64,000 bases of DNA from Holtermannia corniformis. Taxonomy: Eukaryota; Basidiomycota; Tremellomycetes; Holtermanniales. The stretch lies in the NCBI GenBank assembly GCA_001599935.1, contig BCIJ01000008.1, positions 250,395 to 314,394 of the forward strand, written 5' to 3'. Positions 10,800-20,646 of this stretch are shown in pieces (the stretch's first letter is position 1; the number at the start of each line of letters is the position of its first letter). The position numbers were made by a program, and so were the translations under genes. The notes under the pieces are model-generated. The model did not search any database and was not told the DNA's origin. It was given only the letters and a program-made list of their open reading frames with translations.

Positions 10800-12291
10800 A
10801 TGAACGACTCGCCGTTCCTCAACGGCCCTCCAGAGCCGCCAGCGTTCCCTCGGACTCAGCCAAACCTGCGCCGACTCGACGCGGCCGTCGTGTGTCAGAT
10901 CTGCAAAGAGGTGTACAGTGCTCCGGTCGTGATCGCCTGCGGCCATTCTTTCTGCTCAAAGGTATGCCTAGAGTCACCATTGATACGATACGAACACGGC
11001 TGACGTTGAGCTCAGTGCATCAGGTCGTCTTTGCAGAGCCTCAAAAAGTGTCCAGTGTGCAACGAGGCGGCCAAGGAGGGCGACATCAGGCGGAATCGAA
11101 CGCTGGAGGAGATTGCAGACAGCTGGGAGGATGCACGGTTGGTCGTGGCTCTCGGCTCGTCCTGGCTACAGCTAAAGTCGATCATAGGAAGCCCCTCATA
11201 GCCCTGACTCTCGCCCCGTCTCGCAAATCGACCTCGCTTCTCTCCAACAATGCCGTCGCTTCGTCCTCGAAACGGCCTTATTTAGATAGTCCGAGCGGTC
11301 AAGCAACGCCCAGGCGCAGCGCCAGTCCTAGCAAGAAGCGCCAACGCCAGGGTAGCACCTCTGCGGCTGCCATCGTCGTGGATAGTAGCGATGTGGACGA
11401 GATCGACGAGGTCGAGGAACTTGGCGAGGACGGTAAGTACCGATCAAGCACCATACTTTGTAAAGCTGAATACACCTAGATCTGACAGCGTGTCCGATAT
11501 GCTCCGCCATGCTGCCCGTGTCATCGATCCCCGGACATGTTGAGCGCGGCTGCAAGGACCCATTGACGAGCCGAGGCAAGAGCGGAGGGGGCGGTGGTGG
11601 CAAGAGCGCAAAGACGAGCTGGAAGAACCTGTTCGCAGGCAGTGCAGGCGGCAAGAGTAAAGGGTGAGCGATCACACTGTCTCAGGTGCAGAGCTGACCT
11701 TGAAAGATCAAGCGACATGACCAAGATCTTGAAGCCGAACTACTCGCTCGCGACGCCGGCCGAGCTCCGAGCGATCTGCATCGTAAGCTACTCAGTCGCT
11801 CGTCTCCGTCGGCTGACACCCTGCAGGAACACGGTATATCGACGCAAGGCGACAAGCCAGCTCTCGTCGACAGGGTACAAGAATGGATTCTGCTATTCAA
11901 GTACGTGCGCTAGCCTTGCGACAGCCGACCTCAGCTCACGACGGCACAGCTCCAATCTCGACACGGAACACCCGAAATCCATACAAGCGCTCCGAGCGGC
12001 TCTGCTAGACCATGAAAGCGCCAAGAAGCGCGACAAGGAGCGCGGCAAAGTCGACGAGGTGGATGATCTGAGCAGCGCCGAGGGTCTGCAAAAGTATGCG
12101 GTGCGTGCCGGATCGGATCTGAACAGCACTGACGGCGATCACAGCAAGCTCAGCGCGACCCGTTTGCCAAGCTGCACGCCGATGCGCGCAAATCGATGCT
12201 AAAGGCAAAGAAGGCGAAACTGCGAGCCGCGCAGAACGCTCCGAGGCCAGAAGACGCGTCAGTCGAGAGCGACAGCGCAGGGATTACTTGA
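10800..12291 (+). CDS. RAD18: Rad18-like E3 ubiquitin ligase (RING, UBZ, SAP)
   Basis: Domain order is that of Rad18. An N-terminal C3HC4 RING is split by the first intron (VVCQICKEVYSAPVV, CGHSFCSK, then CIRSSLQSLKKCPVC). A Ser/Pro-rich linker follows, then a UBZ-type zinc finger CPICSAMLPVSSIPGHVERGC and a SAP motif (ATPAELRAIC..., then GISTQGDKPALVDRVQEW). A Lys/Glu-rich C-terminal helix closes it, where Rad6 binding would be expected. Rad18 with Rad6 monoubiquitinates PCNA at Lys164 to start translesion synthesis. Several introns of about 50 nt are needed, for instance after CSK, after WEDA and after EELGEDG. The start at 10800 is the ATG nearest the RING that stays in frame. Confidence 0.9.
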
Positions 12292-12433
12292 CAATGCATG
12301 GAATTGTATAATGCTGCGGCTTGTACCCCAACCCCTCGCGAAAAGCCATAGTGCAAGTGCATACAAGCGTTCCCAATCGAAAACGTCTACAGTGACAAGA
12401 GACGGGCCCGAGCACAGAGGATACATTGCGCGA

Positions 12434-13337
12434 TTCTGCGCGCGTCAGGATGCAGCAGCGATACGCACTCTGATGCGACTCACAAATGTCATCAATCTCG
12501 TCCTCGTCAATGCCGAACTCGATATCGCCACCCTCGTCGTCGTCGGGTCCGGCTGTGGGACATTAGCAACGCAACAATCGCTACATGCATAGAGCGAGAC
12601 CGACCTTCGTTTTCGTTGATGATGGCACTGGCGGGCAGTTCGCCGTAGTTTTTCAAGTCACGAGCCTGCGGCGCGCATCAGCGTCTTGGTCCTCTCCCAC
12701 ATGCGCCCAGGCAGCTGACCTCATCCGGAGTGTACTTGACAATCACATCGGCCTTGTCGTCTTGGAAATCACGGAGGGAGAGCAGGATGATGTCGCCCTG
12801 AGCGATCCAGACCTTCTTGCGCATCTTGCCGCGGATGTGGGCGAGACGGGTCACGCCGTCGAAGCATTTGGCCTCGATCCGGCCATTTCCGAGCATCTTT
12901 TGCACTTGGGCGTATTCTGGTCCGTGTCAGCACAGAAAGGGATCCAAGGAGGTAATCAGGCATGGAAAGCCTGAGATTGCAGACAGGAAGAGCCATGGAG
13001 CACCGGCCCTCTGAAAGACATGGCAAGCAGTTGAGCGATCGCAAGTCGGTGCGCCAGCTCTATTCACGGCCGCAACCGTCCGGCTCCTGTTGCCGCAGTG
13101 TGGCACAAGAGCTCACCTTGCCCATCGTCCTTGAACACGAGTTCTCGCTTGTCCTCGTCGGCCTCGTTCTTTCCCCTACGCCTGTTCTTGCCTCCCTGAG
13201 TACCGAGACGTCATCAGTCACTTCTCCCGAGTTCCGTATCCTTGTGACCGACCTTTCCTTTGGCCTGCAGACTGCGTCAGCTCCTACGCGACCTACATTA
13301 CGATACGGTGTGCAGTACAGTGACATACCTTGGGCAT
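12434..13337 (-). CDS. TIF11: Translation initiation factor eIF1A
   Basis: The product is 142 residues from seven exons whose lengths sum in frame. It is almost textbook eIF1A: a basic N-terminal tail ([18 protein letters not shown]), the OB-fold core ([50 protein letters not shown]), and an acidic C-terminal tail ending DEIDDI. It binds the 40S A site and promotes scanning and start-codon recognition. Exon 2 is a 12-nt microexon at 13253-13264. The stop codon is split: T at 12484 ends one exon, and AA (12434-12435) follows a 48-nt intron. Human eIF1A also ends in DDI, which supports the split-stop model. The gene converges on RAD18. Confidence 0.95.
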
Positions 13338-14034
13338 TTTGAGACTGATCGGATGTGTGTGCAGGCGGCGTCAAGAGTTGAGACGAAGGGAGTGAGCGGT
13401 ATCAATTTGGACAAAAGAGGGGTTGGCACCCGCCAATGAGCAGTGGCACCTTGCGACACTGCAGCTCTCGATACTGGGTTGGGCAGCTACTCTACTGAAC
13501 GAGAGGCATGGTATGAGTCGGCGACGGTACGATCGAGTCAGGATATGACACGAGGCATGCAATGGGCATATGGTGGGCCTCTCTCATGGTGTAGCCCACG
13601 ACTCGGCTACCAACGACGCGATAGTTTATATGTACTGGGCCTTGCGATGCATCGCCAAGCTCGGCAGTAGAACTCTCCGTGTCACAAGCGTAACAGCACC
13701 GTACACCAACCTTGCCTGCCACTCGTTTCACAAAGTCGGGTGCCAAACCCCCCGGCGAATCCCCGTCGGCGTTATCTCCGGCGAAACTGGATTGAGCGTG
13801 GCACTGGTTGACGTTCGTTTGGTTGCTCGGCGCTGCTCGAGTCTGCACAAAAGGGTCATTCTCTGTAAGTCGGTCGAGGACAAGAGCTGCTGGTCTCGCG
13901 AGCTGACATCTACCTTGCTAGGCACTCGTACGTTTGGATCTGAAACCCGGACAAGTGAGAAATAGGGACTGACGGACGCTCGATCACTCTTTCCTCACCT
14001 TCGCCAATCCCCTCTGTCGCAACAGCTACCCAAA
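13338..14034. other. Divergent intergenic region, eIF1A and RACK1 promoters
   Basis: No credible protein gene. The region serves two highly expressed divergent genes. On the plus strand, 13866-13920 has a good donor (GTAAGT), a CTGAC branch site and a TAG acceptor, so it may be an intron in the RACK1 5'UTR. Confidence 0.4.
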
Positions 14035-15406
14035 ATGTCTGAGAGCTTGATCTACAAGGGCGCTTTGGCCGGCCACTCTGGCTGGGTCACCGCCATTGCC
14101 ACCTCGTCGGAGAACCCAGACCTCATCCTGACTGCCTCGCGTGGTGAGTACTGGGCCAAAGGGTTGGGTGTGCAGCGCAGCCGTGTGCAGTGACCGGCCT
14201 CCCTGCTAGGCGCCGGCACTAACTGTTGCTTGGCCATTTTGACCCTTTGGAACCTGACATGCGTCCTGCGCTGACATTGCTTAGACAAGACCATCATTGT
14301 CTGGCAGCTCACCCGTGAGGACGGTGCTTTCGGCTTCCCCAAGAAGATCCTGCACGGCCACAACCACTTCGTCTCGGACGTTGTCATCTCGTCGGACGGC
14401 CAGTTCGCCCTCTCGGCTTCGTGGGACCATACCCTCCGTCTCTGGGACCTCAACACTGGCTTGACCACCAGGACCTTTGTCGGCCACACCGGCGACGTCC
14501 TCTCCGTCTCGTTCTCTGCCGACAACCGTCAGATTGTTTCGGGCTCGCGCGACCGCACCATCAAGCTCTGGAACACTCTGGGCGAGTGCAAGTTCAACAT
14601 CACCGAGGACGCTCACTCCGAGTGGTGCGTGGCGAGCGTGGTGACGAGCAGGGCTGGTATTGACGTCTTCCAGGGTCTCGTGTGTCCGCTTCTCCCCCAA
14701 CCCTTCCATCCCCGTCATCGTCTCGGCCGGCTGGGACAAGGTCGTCAAGGTGAGCGTCTCTTCCATCTCCCCCTTCGCCTTGCCTACTGGCCAGCATAGC
14801 TGGAATGATGTTCAAAATATATATTTGCTACTTCAGAGGGGTGAAAGAGACCCTATGAGACCAAACATATCACCTTTATTATCTGACTTTTTCCTCCCCT
14901 CCGTCTCGTTGCTTCCTCGAATCAGAGCTGACCTGGCACAGGTTTGGGAGCTTTCCAAGTGCAAGCTCAAGACCAACCACTTTGGTCACACCGGCTACAT
15001 CAACACGCTCTCGGTTTCGCCCGACGGTTCGCTCGCTGCCTCGGGCGGCAAGGACGGCATCACCATGCTCTGGGACCTCAACGACGGCAAGCACCTCTAC
15101 TCGCTCGAGGCCGGTGACATTGTCAACGCTCTCGTCTTCTCCCCCAACCGCTACTGGCTCTGCGCGGCGACTGCCAGCGTCATCAAGATCTTCGACCTTG
15201 AGAGCAAGTCGGTCGTTGACGTCCTCAAGGTGAGCCGCATTCTTCTTCCAACGGCTTGGCTTCTGCTGACGCGCACGCAGCCCGACTTTGTCGACCTTTC
15301 GGAGAAGGCTGCCAAGCCCGAGGTTGTCTCGCTCGCTTGGTCGGCTGACGGCTCGCTCCTCACCTCTGGCTGGACGGACAACCAGGTCCGCATCTGGCAG
15401 GTGTAA
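14035..15406 (+). CDS. RACK1/Asc1 family WD40 ribosomal protein
   Basis: A seven-bladed WD40 propeller typical of RACK1 (about 315 residues). Recognisable repeats include [105 protein letters not shown] and [11 protein letters not shown] at the C-terminus. RACK1 sits at the head of the 40S subunit near the mRNA exit and also acts as a signalling scaffold (Cpc2 in fission yeast, Gib2 in Cryptococcus). Introns: 14144-14284, one after HSEW, a long one at about 14751-14941 that contains a C/D snoRNA, and one after VDVLK. The start codon has the context AAAATG. Confidence 0.96.
14800..14894 (+). ncRNA. snR24: U24-type C/D box snoRNA inside a RACK1 intron
   Basis: The third RACK1 intron is unusually long and contains a C box (ATGATGT, 14805-14811), a D box (CTGA, 14883-14886), an internal C'-like TATGAGA, and a short terminal pairing (GGAA with TTCC). 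The stretch ATTTGCTACTTCAG matches the antisense element I know from U24. In Saccharomyces, U24 (snR24) lies in the intron of ASC1, the RACK1 gene, so host and guest agree. U24 guides 2'-O-methylation of large-subunit rRNA (C1437, C1449/G1450 in yeast). Exact ends are estimated. Confidence 0.85.
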
Positions 15407-15577
15407 GAGGGCAGTGTGTAGGTGTAGGATCTGATGCACGACATACTGGGATAATCCTTTGCTTGGCGCACTTGACCGGCAACGCCGGCTTGTGACGCGC
15501 TACGTCCAGATCGGAATATATTTTTTCGAAAATCGGCCTAGCCGGCCCAAGACGTTCACCAACAACCATCACTAACC

Positions 15578-16430
15578 ATGCCCATCAAAGTGGCGAGTGC
15601 AGAGACGAAACCCATGGAGAAACTTGGCGCGGAGCCTGCGCTGTCGCCCTGGTCTGCCCTCGGCGACGGTGCCGTGGAGGTGGTGACGAACGACAAGACT
15701 TCACTGTACATTCCGAAATACGCGCTGCAGTCTGGCTCGTACGTTGCATACATGGGACAGCAGGCGTCGACTAACATGATCCAGTCGCAAGCTTCGCGAG
15801 TTGCTGGCTGAGAACGACGCCGATGCGCCCGACATGATCGACTTGCACGACACGACGGCCGGCACGGTCCGCCTGTGGCTACGCTGCGAAGATGATGACG
15901 AGACGCTCAAGCCAAGTGACGTCGACGTCACTCAGCTCAATGCCGTCTTACTCTTCAGCAAGGCATACGACTGCCGTAAAGCCTACCGCTTTTTCCTACA
16001 GTGGCTTCGCATCGTTGCCGCTGAACACAAGGGCGACGAGAAACCACCTTACAGTGTCTTTGAAGCGTTCTGCCTCGCCACCAGACTCGATGAAGCGACG
16101 CTTGCTGCAGACATCATCCGTGCAAAGTGGGCATGGGTCTGGTCGGCCGAAGGACAGACCAAGGGCGAGAGATGCTTTGACCCGCATTCTTGGCCATACA
16201 AGCAGACTCTCATAATCCCACAAGAGTACTATTGGGCAATGATCTGGGCTTGTCGGGGTTATCAATTGCCCATCAAAGCGGACAAGACGACGTGGAAGAC
16301 GATTGCAGACGATTTCGAGAAATACGTCAAGCTCGCCACTGCTTCTGGTCAGTGCATGCAGCGCATCGTTGGCCGTGCTGAGACGTTGCGTATAGCTTGC
16401 GCAATCGCTGTGCAAGCAGGTCATAGCTAG
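15578..16430 (+). CDS. BTB/POZ-like domain protein, paralog 2
   Basis: The spliced product is 252 residues, with introns at 15739-15784 and probably a 48-nt in-frame intron near the C-terminus (GTCAGT ... GCTGAGAC ... ATAG). The BTB-like part reads GAVEVVTNDKTSLYIPKYAL, QSGS across the splice, KLRELLAEND, and MIDLHDTTAGTVRLWL. The second half has LLFSKAYDCRKAYRFFLQWL, CFDPHSWPYKQTLIIPQEYY and AMIWACRGY. It aligns along its full length with paralogs 1, 3 and 4, sharing the intron inside the QSGS codon. It starts 171 bp after RACK1. No second domain is seen; function unknown. Confidence 0.72.
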
Positions 16431-17101
16431 GAATACCGTGTGATGAGATACGCGTGAGCACTGGGCTGGGCTTGGGTATGGCTGTGCACAGGATACTAAG
16501 CGTGGCCTCCCTGCAACCCAGCCGAAGACTGTGTATAGGCAATGGGATAGTAATGCCAGGCTGCTTTCGTGCTTACCGAGGGGGCAAACCCGACGTTACG
16601 GCGGTTTACAGTGATGGACGAGAGAGCAGGCGATAGCGAGCTGCTAGAGGAGGAGTTCTTTTGATTTTCTCCCAGTTTCGATGTAGTCCCTTTGGAGCTG
16701 CGTCTCCCTCTCTTCCTTTGTCTTTGCCTTCTTTGACTACGTCTCAACGTCACCCACCGTCCTCCCCTTCTACCTCCTGGTTCTTGCTCCCTTGTGTCGC
16801 CTGCTCAGTAGCACTGTATGGCCTGTTTGGAGCCACGTCGACTGCATCGATCATGCGTCACGTGACTGCCACCACTACCGACTCGACAGACGAGCTATCT
16901 GGTGGCAACTGACTACTGGAGCCGCTGGTATCCTCCACTACTCTCGATGCTCGCTCGCTCTACTTGGCCGCAGCAAATAACCAGACGATGCTTCACATTG
17001 GACCGTCAGCGCGTTACCCCCTCTTTCCGTGCAGCTACGGTGCGGAACTCGAACGAACATCTGCATATCAACCTCTACAAAGTCACCATAGCTATGAAGG
17101 G
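16431..17101. other. Intergenic region with repeat copy R1
   Basis: No supported gene. Most of it is taken by a diverged copy of the dispersed repeat (16610-16914). The remainder shows nothing recognisable. Confidence 0.4.
16610..16914 (+). repeat. Dispersed non-coding repeat, copy R1 (diverged)
   Basis: It begins with GTGATGGACG and a GAGAGCAGGCGATAGCGAG-like stretch. It continues through a CT-rich middle (CCGTCCTCCCCTTCTACCTC) to CTGTATGGCCTGTTTGGAGC and GCGTCACGTGACTGCC. The same order of blocks is found at 18690-19033 (reverse) and 52947-53290, which resemble each other more than they resemble this copy. No frame is conserved between copies, so it is not a protein gene. Confidence 0.6.
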
Positions 17102-17320
17102 TCACAGATAAGACCCGCTGAGCTCTTCGCTGACGTCTGCTTCGCTCGGTGTAGTGACAGTCGAGCCAGCGGGGCTGACAGTGACTGGCCATGCAGTGTA
17201 GTCGAAAGCACACCCTGCGGATCCCCCATGAGCATTGTCAAAGTCAAGCTTGAAGTCTTCGCCGTCCAAGTAGTTCCATGCGTCTTCAATCGAGATCGGT
17301 TCGATCATGATACTGGTCAT
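17102..17320 (-). CDS. Possible small protein or gene remnant
   Basis: I do not recognise it. A minus-strand frame starting MTSIMIEPISIEDAWNYLDG runs about 72 codons, with a Ser/Thr/Val-rich end. The frame is open for another 34 codons upstream. Composition is less biased than a chance shadow frame, but there is no domain, no splice support and no paralog in the window. It lies between repeat R1 and BTB gene 3, in a region that looks prone to rearrangement. Confidence 0.25.
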   Translation of the reverse strand: MTSIMIEPISIEDAWNYLDGEDFKLDFDNAHGGSAGCAFDYTAWPVTVSPAGSTVTTPSEADVSEELSGSYL

Positions 17321-17577
17321 GCTGCTATGGTAGTTCAAGGATACCGTTTTGGCAAAGGTAGTGCCGCTGAAGAACCCACAGGCAGAGAGACGACTCGGCC
17401 TCCTTTCTGTCAATAGCCTCATTTGGTACTCAGCTTGATTGCCAGGTGAGATCGCGGCGCGTCTCGGCCCTGCCTCCCGTCGACCGAGTCGGGGGTTAGG
17501 CGCGTACCCTGTGAGACCGGGGTGATCAAAATCTCATTCCAACACGTCTAGCACATTCGCAGCCAGTTCAGCAACAA

Positions 17578-18477
17578 ATGCCAGTGCGAAAAATTGTCCT
17601 GCTAGGTGCTTCTCACAGTTCCGCCAGCATGGAGCTATCACCATCCAGCAACAAACAAGCTTGGCTCGGACTGAAGGCAGACCAGCCTTGGTCGTCGCCC
17701 AAGTACGGTGACTTCGAGCTGGTCTCTTGCGATCGAATATCTCTATGGGCACCGACCTACTTATTGCAAGCAGGCTCGTGAGTATCAAGTGGAGAGATGG
17801 GATCGTATTGATGCGGTTGGCGCTTGCACAGAATCATCCTTCGATCTATGATCGACACTTGTGATAATGGCGACCGCAATGGTTCTGATGCTCAAAAGGT
17901 CAAATGCGTAGAGTTTCCCGATGTTGAGGCTACAACTCTCGCCCTATGGCTCCACTACGAGAGTGGAGACTTAGGTTTCACCCCGGGCAGCGTGACTTCT
18001 GGAGATCTCGGTCGCCTACTCAAATTCACCGCAAAGTACGAATGCCCCAACGCGCAACGCCTGTGTCTTGAATGGATCTGGCAATTCTGCTCCTCCGCCC
18101 CTATAACCGGCGATTTCAAGTACTGGTGTCCGCTACAACTGTTCCAAGCCGTAGCGGCCCTCGATCTGAGAGAGCTTGCTAAACGCATTGTCGACACCAG
18201 GAAGAACTCGTGGGTCTGGTCCGAGGGTCCCACCAGGGGCATGTCGGCGTTCGACCCTCGCACATGGACCGAGGTCCAAGCTGAAGCGGTGCCACTGCGC
18301 TATTATGTTGCACTGGTCCGGGCGACGGCACGCTTGCCAAAGGAGCACCTCGAGGGCAAGTCGTACAGCGATCTGTTCTTTCAATACCTAAACGATGACG
18401 GCAAAGGTTTGCCCGCTTCTAATATGGTCCGATGGACGCGCTGACGCAAAGCAGAGTGGGGAGACCGCCTGATCTAG
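17578..18477 (+). CDS. BTB/POZ-like domain protein, paralog 3
   Basis: The product is 266 residues with introns at 17778-17831 and 18407-18451. Reading through the second intron gives a false stop at 18444, but splicing gives an end (AEWGDRLI) that matches paralog 4. BTB-like core: YGDFELVSCDRISLWAPTYL, LQAGS across the splice, IILRSMIDTCDNGD, VEFPDVEATTLALWLHYESG. Second half: LLKFTAKYECPNAQRLCLEW, MSAFDPRTWTEVQAEAVPLR, YYVALVRATARLP. It is closest to paralog 4 (both have LWAPTYLLQAGS and FDPR.WT.AQA-like stretches). A GGGGGTTAGGCGCG motif lies about 80 bp before the start. Confidence 0.75.
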
Positions 18478-19257
18478 CGTTGGAGGAGGCCTTCGAGGTT
18501 GACATGTTGATTTGTCAGACGGGTCTCTTCCCAGCCATATTGTTGTTGACAGAGTGGCGTCGCGAGAGACGTCCTGTAGTATACCTCGATGATAATTACA
18601 TGATGGCATGTAAAATGCTTGGGTTCGCGATCACACTGTGTCGAGTTCACGAACCCTTTCCTCCGAGGGCGCGTGACAGCTAACAGCTAAAGCCTTTAGC
18701 TCGGCTGGCGTCGTGAAGGGAGTGTTCCCGCCCACCCGCACCGGCAGACACGTGATGCATGATGCAAGACGTGGCTCCAACAGGCCATAAAGTACAACTC
18801 GTAGGCGACTGAAACGGAGCGCAGACAAAAAAGGGGAAAAGAGGAGGAAGAGGGGGAGGATGGCGGGTGAACCTTTGAGCTTGCAGCCGCCCTTGATGAT
18901 GGCAAAAGACGATGAGCCAATCTTGAAGCTGTCCCTTTGGTGATTCTGGCGAAACTGCCAGAAATGCCAAAAGACGGAGGCGGTTATCAAGCTCCTAGCA
19001 CCTCGCTAACACATGCTCTCACCGTCCATCACTCATTCCGTTAAGTCATTTCGGCTTCCCGTCGGGTGTAGCCATGGATTTCACTAGTGCCGCGCGGCCT
19101 CTGCTCCTAGGCCCCAAATGCGGACTCGTATCAGCGTCAATCGTGGAAACGCGACAGCGGCCTGACGCGACCGGACCCGAAGACAACTGTGACAGATCTC
19201 CCGCACTCAAGTCAATACTTTCGCTACTGACTGCAACTGCCACCGGATTGCGCGAAA
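18478..19257. other. Intergenic region with repeat copy R2
   Basis: The region between BTB genes 3 and 4 has no supported gene. The centre is repeat copy R2 on the minus strand. A plus-strand frame from 19074 is open for 107 codons, but it is out of phase with BTB gene 4 and has no paralogous counterpart. Confidence 0.4.
18690..19033 (-). repeat. Dispersed non-coding repeat, copy R2 (inverted)
   Basis: Read on the minus strand it starts with GTGATGGACGGTGAGAGCAT and runs through TAGGAGCTTG, CCGTCTTTTGGCATTTC, CATCATCAAGGGCGGCTGCA, GAGTTGTACTTTATGGC and ATGCATCACGTGTCTGCCGG, to about GCCGAGCTAA. Copy R3 at 52947-53290 has all of these blocks in the same order with small substitutions and indels. 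It ends just upstream of BTB gene 4. No terminal inverted repeats or target-site duplications are evident. Confidence 0.75.
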
Positions 19258-20136
19258 ATGAGTTCGCCAGCGCTCGCTACGCAGTTCGCCATGTCGACAT
19301 CCGAGGAGAAAAGCAATACATCGATCAGTTCATGCGACATACGGTCTCAGTACCTATGCAGCGCACGGTCTCGGTGGACTTCACGTCAGGCAGGTGACTT
19401 CGAAGTGGTCTCAAGTGACGGGGTATCGCTGTGGGCTCCGACTTACTTGCTACAAGCTGGATCGTGCGTACCGTACTGGCGTAATCCGATCTATCCGGCT
19501 GACACCAACATTTGCCAGTGTCGTCCTGCGCAATATGATTGATAGCTGTGGTGGCCCAAACAAGTGCCAAGCGAACAAGGTCGAACTGCCGGGTGCAGGA
19601 GTGGACACCTTGTTGCTGTGGCTATGCTATGAGGACGGAGATCGAGGCTTCAAGCCGGAAACAGTCTCTGGTTGCAACATCGGCCGACTCCTGTTATTCG
19701 CTCACAGATACGAGTGCCGGAACGCCTACAGACTTTGTTTGGACTGGAGCAGCCAATGCTGCTCCAATCTAGAGATATTCGATCATTGGTGGCCGATGGG
19801 TCTGTTTCTAGCTCTAGCCAGACTCGATCTCAAGGAGGAAGCAGCCGCCATGCTCACGGCCCACGCGGATGCGTGGGTGTACGTGTGCGGACCTACGAAG
19901 GGAATGCGAGCATTTGACCCTCGATGTTGGACTCAAGCTCAAGCTGCATCGCTGCCGCACCGCTACTATGTTGCGTTGGTACGCTCGCTGGCCCAGTTCC
20001 CTGACGAACGAACCAAGAACAAGTCAGCTGGATCACTTCTCCTCGAGTATCTGGATGACGAAAGAGGTTAGTCTGGCCGGTTGTTGCTGAAGTACGCCGG
20101 CTGACGCGTTCAGGATGGGGTCAGACGATTCTCTAG
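19258..20136 (+). CDS. BTB/POZ-like domain protein, paralog 4
   Basis: The product is 258 residues with introns at 19464-19518 and 20067-20113, exons in frame. The N-terminal 40 residues are Ser-rich and not conserved. The core follows paralog 3 closely: GDFEVVSSDGVSLWAPTYLL, QAGS at the intron, VVLRNMIDSCGGPN, VELPGAGVDTLLLWLCYEDG. Next come LLLFAHRYECRNAYRLCLDW, MRAFDPRCWTQAQAASLPHR and YYVALVRSLAQFPDE. The last exon gives GWGQTIL, matching the spliced end of paralog 3. Paralogs 3 and 4 look like a recent tandem duplication. Partners and function are unknown. Confidence 0.75.
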
Positions 20137-20646
20137 GTCCCCGTCACTCCAAATACAGTCGAGATCACTGCAATCTGATCTGCAAGGTCATGCACACGTA
20201 CCAATCGAGGTCACTGACTGTCTCAAACACTTGCGCCTGTAGAATCCTGTGGATCCATTCCCCATGCTCGCTGTACCGCAGACGTCGGGCACCGACGTGC
20301 TCTGACTGGGCGCTTGTTATCCATCTGAAGCCAGGTCGAGCGCCGTCCCTATAACCATGCTGTGACAGATGACCTCGCTGATTGGGCTGCCAATCGGAAT
20401 TCGCACGTTCAGCCCCATTGTAGACGCTACCACTGTCAAGCAGAATTCAGACGACGTAGAGTGCCTCGATGCGAGATGCCCCGACATCTGAAGCTAGAAC
20501 GCAGCAATCAGCATATGACAACTCGCCACCGTCTCGTGGGCGTTGGTAGTACTGCGTGCATGATCGGTGTGTGCGAGATGCCACCTGGTGCAGTCCATTC
20601 GAGCACTTCAGCGACTGCATGGCACCACCTATACGGTGTAGTCCGC
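20137..20646. other. Intergenic region between BTB gene 4 and glyoxalase II
   Basis: Convergent gap of about 510 bp. Open plus-strand frames exist, but they look like chance (odd composition, no splice pattern). Nothing recognisable. Confidence 0.4.

Noticed and set aside
13492..13965. Open frames on both strands between eIF1A and RACK1
   Set aside because: No domain or splice logic; the region is better explained as promoter and 5'UTR of two highly expressed genes.
19074..19397. 107-codon frame starting MDFTSAARPLLLG as an alternative start for BTB gene 4
   Set aside because: It is out of phase with the BTB core and no intron joins them; the ATG at 19258 gives an in-frame 258-residue product.
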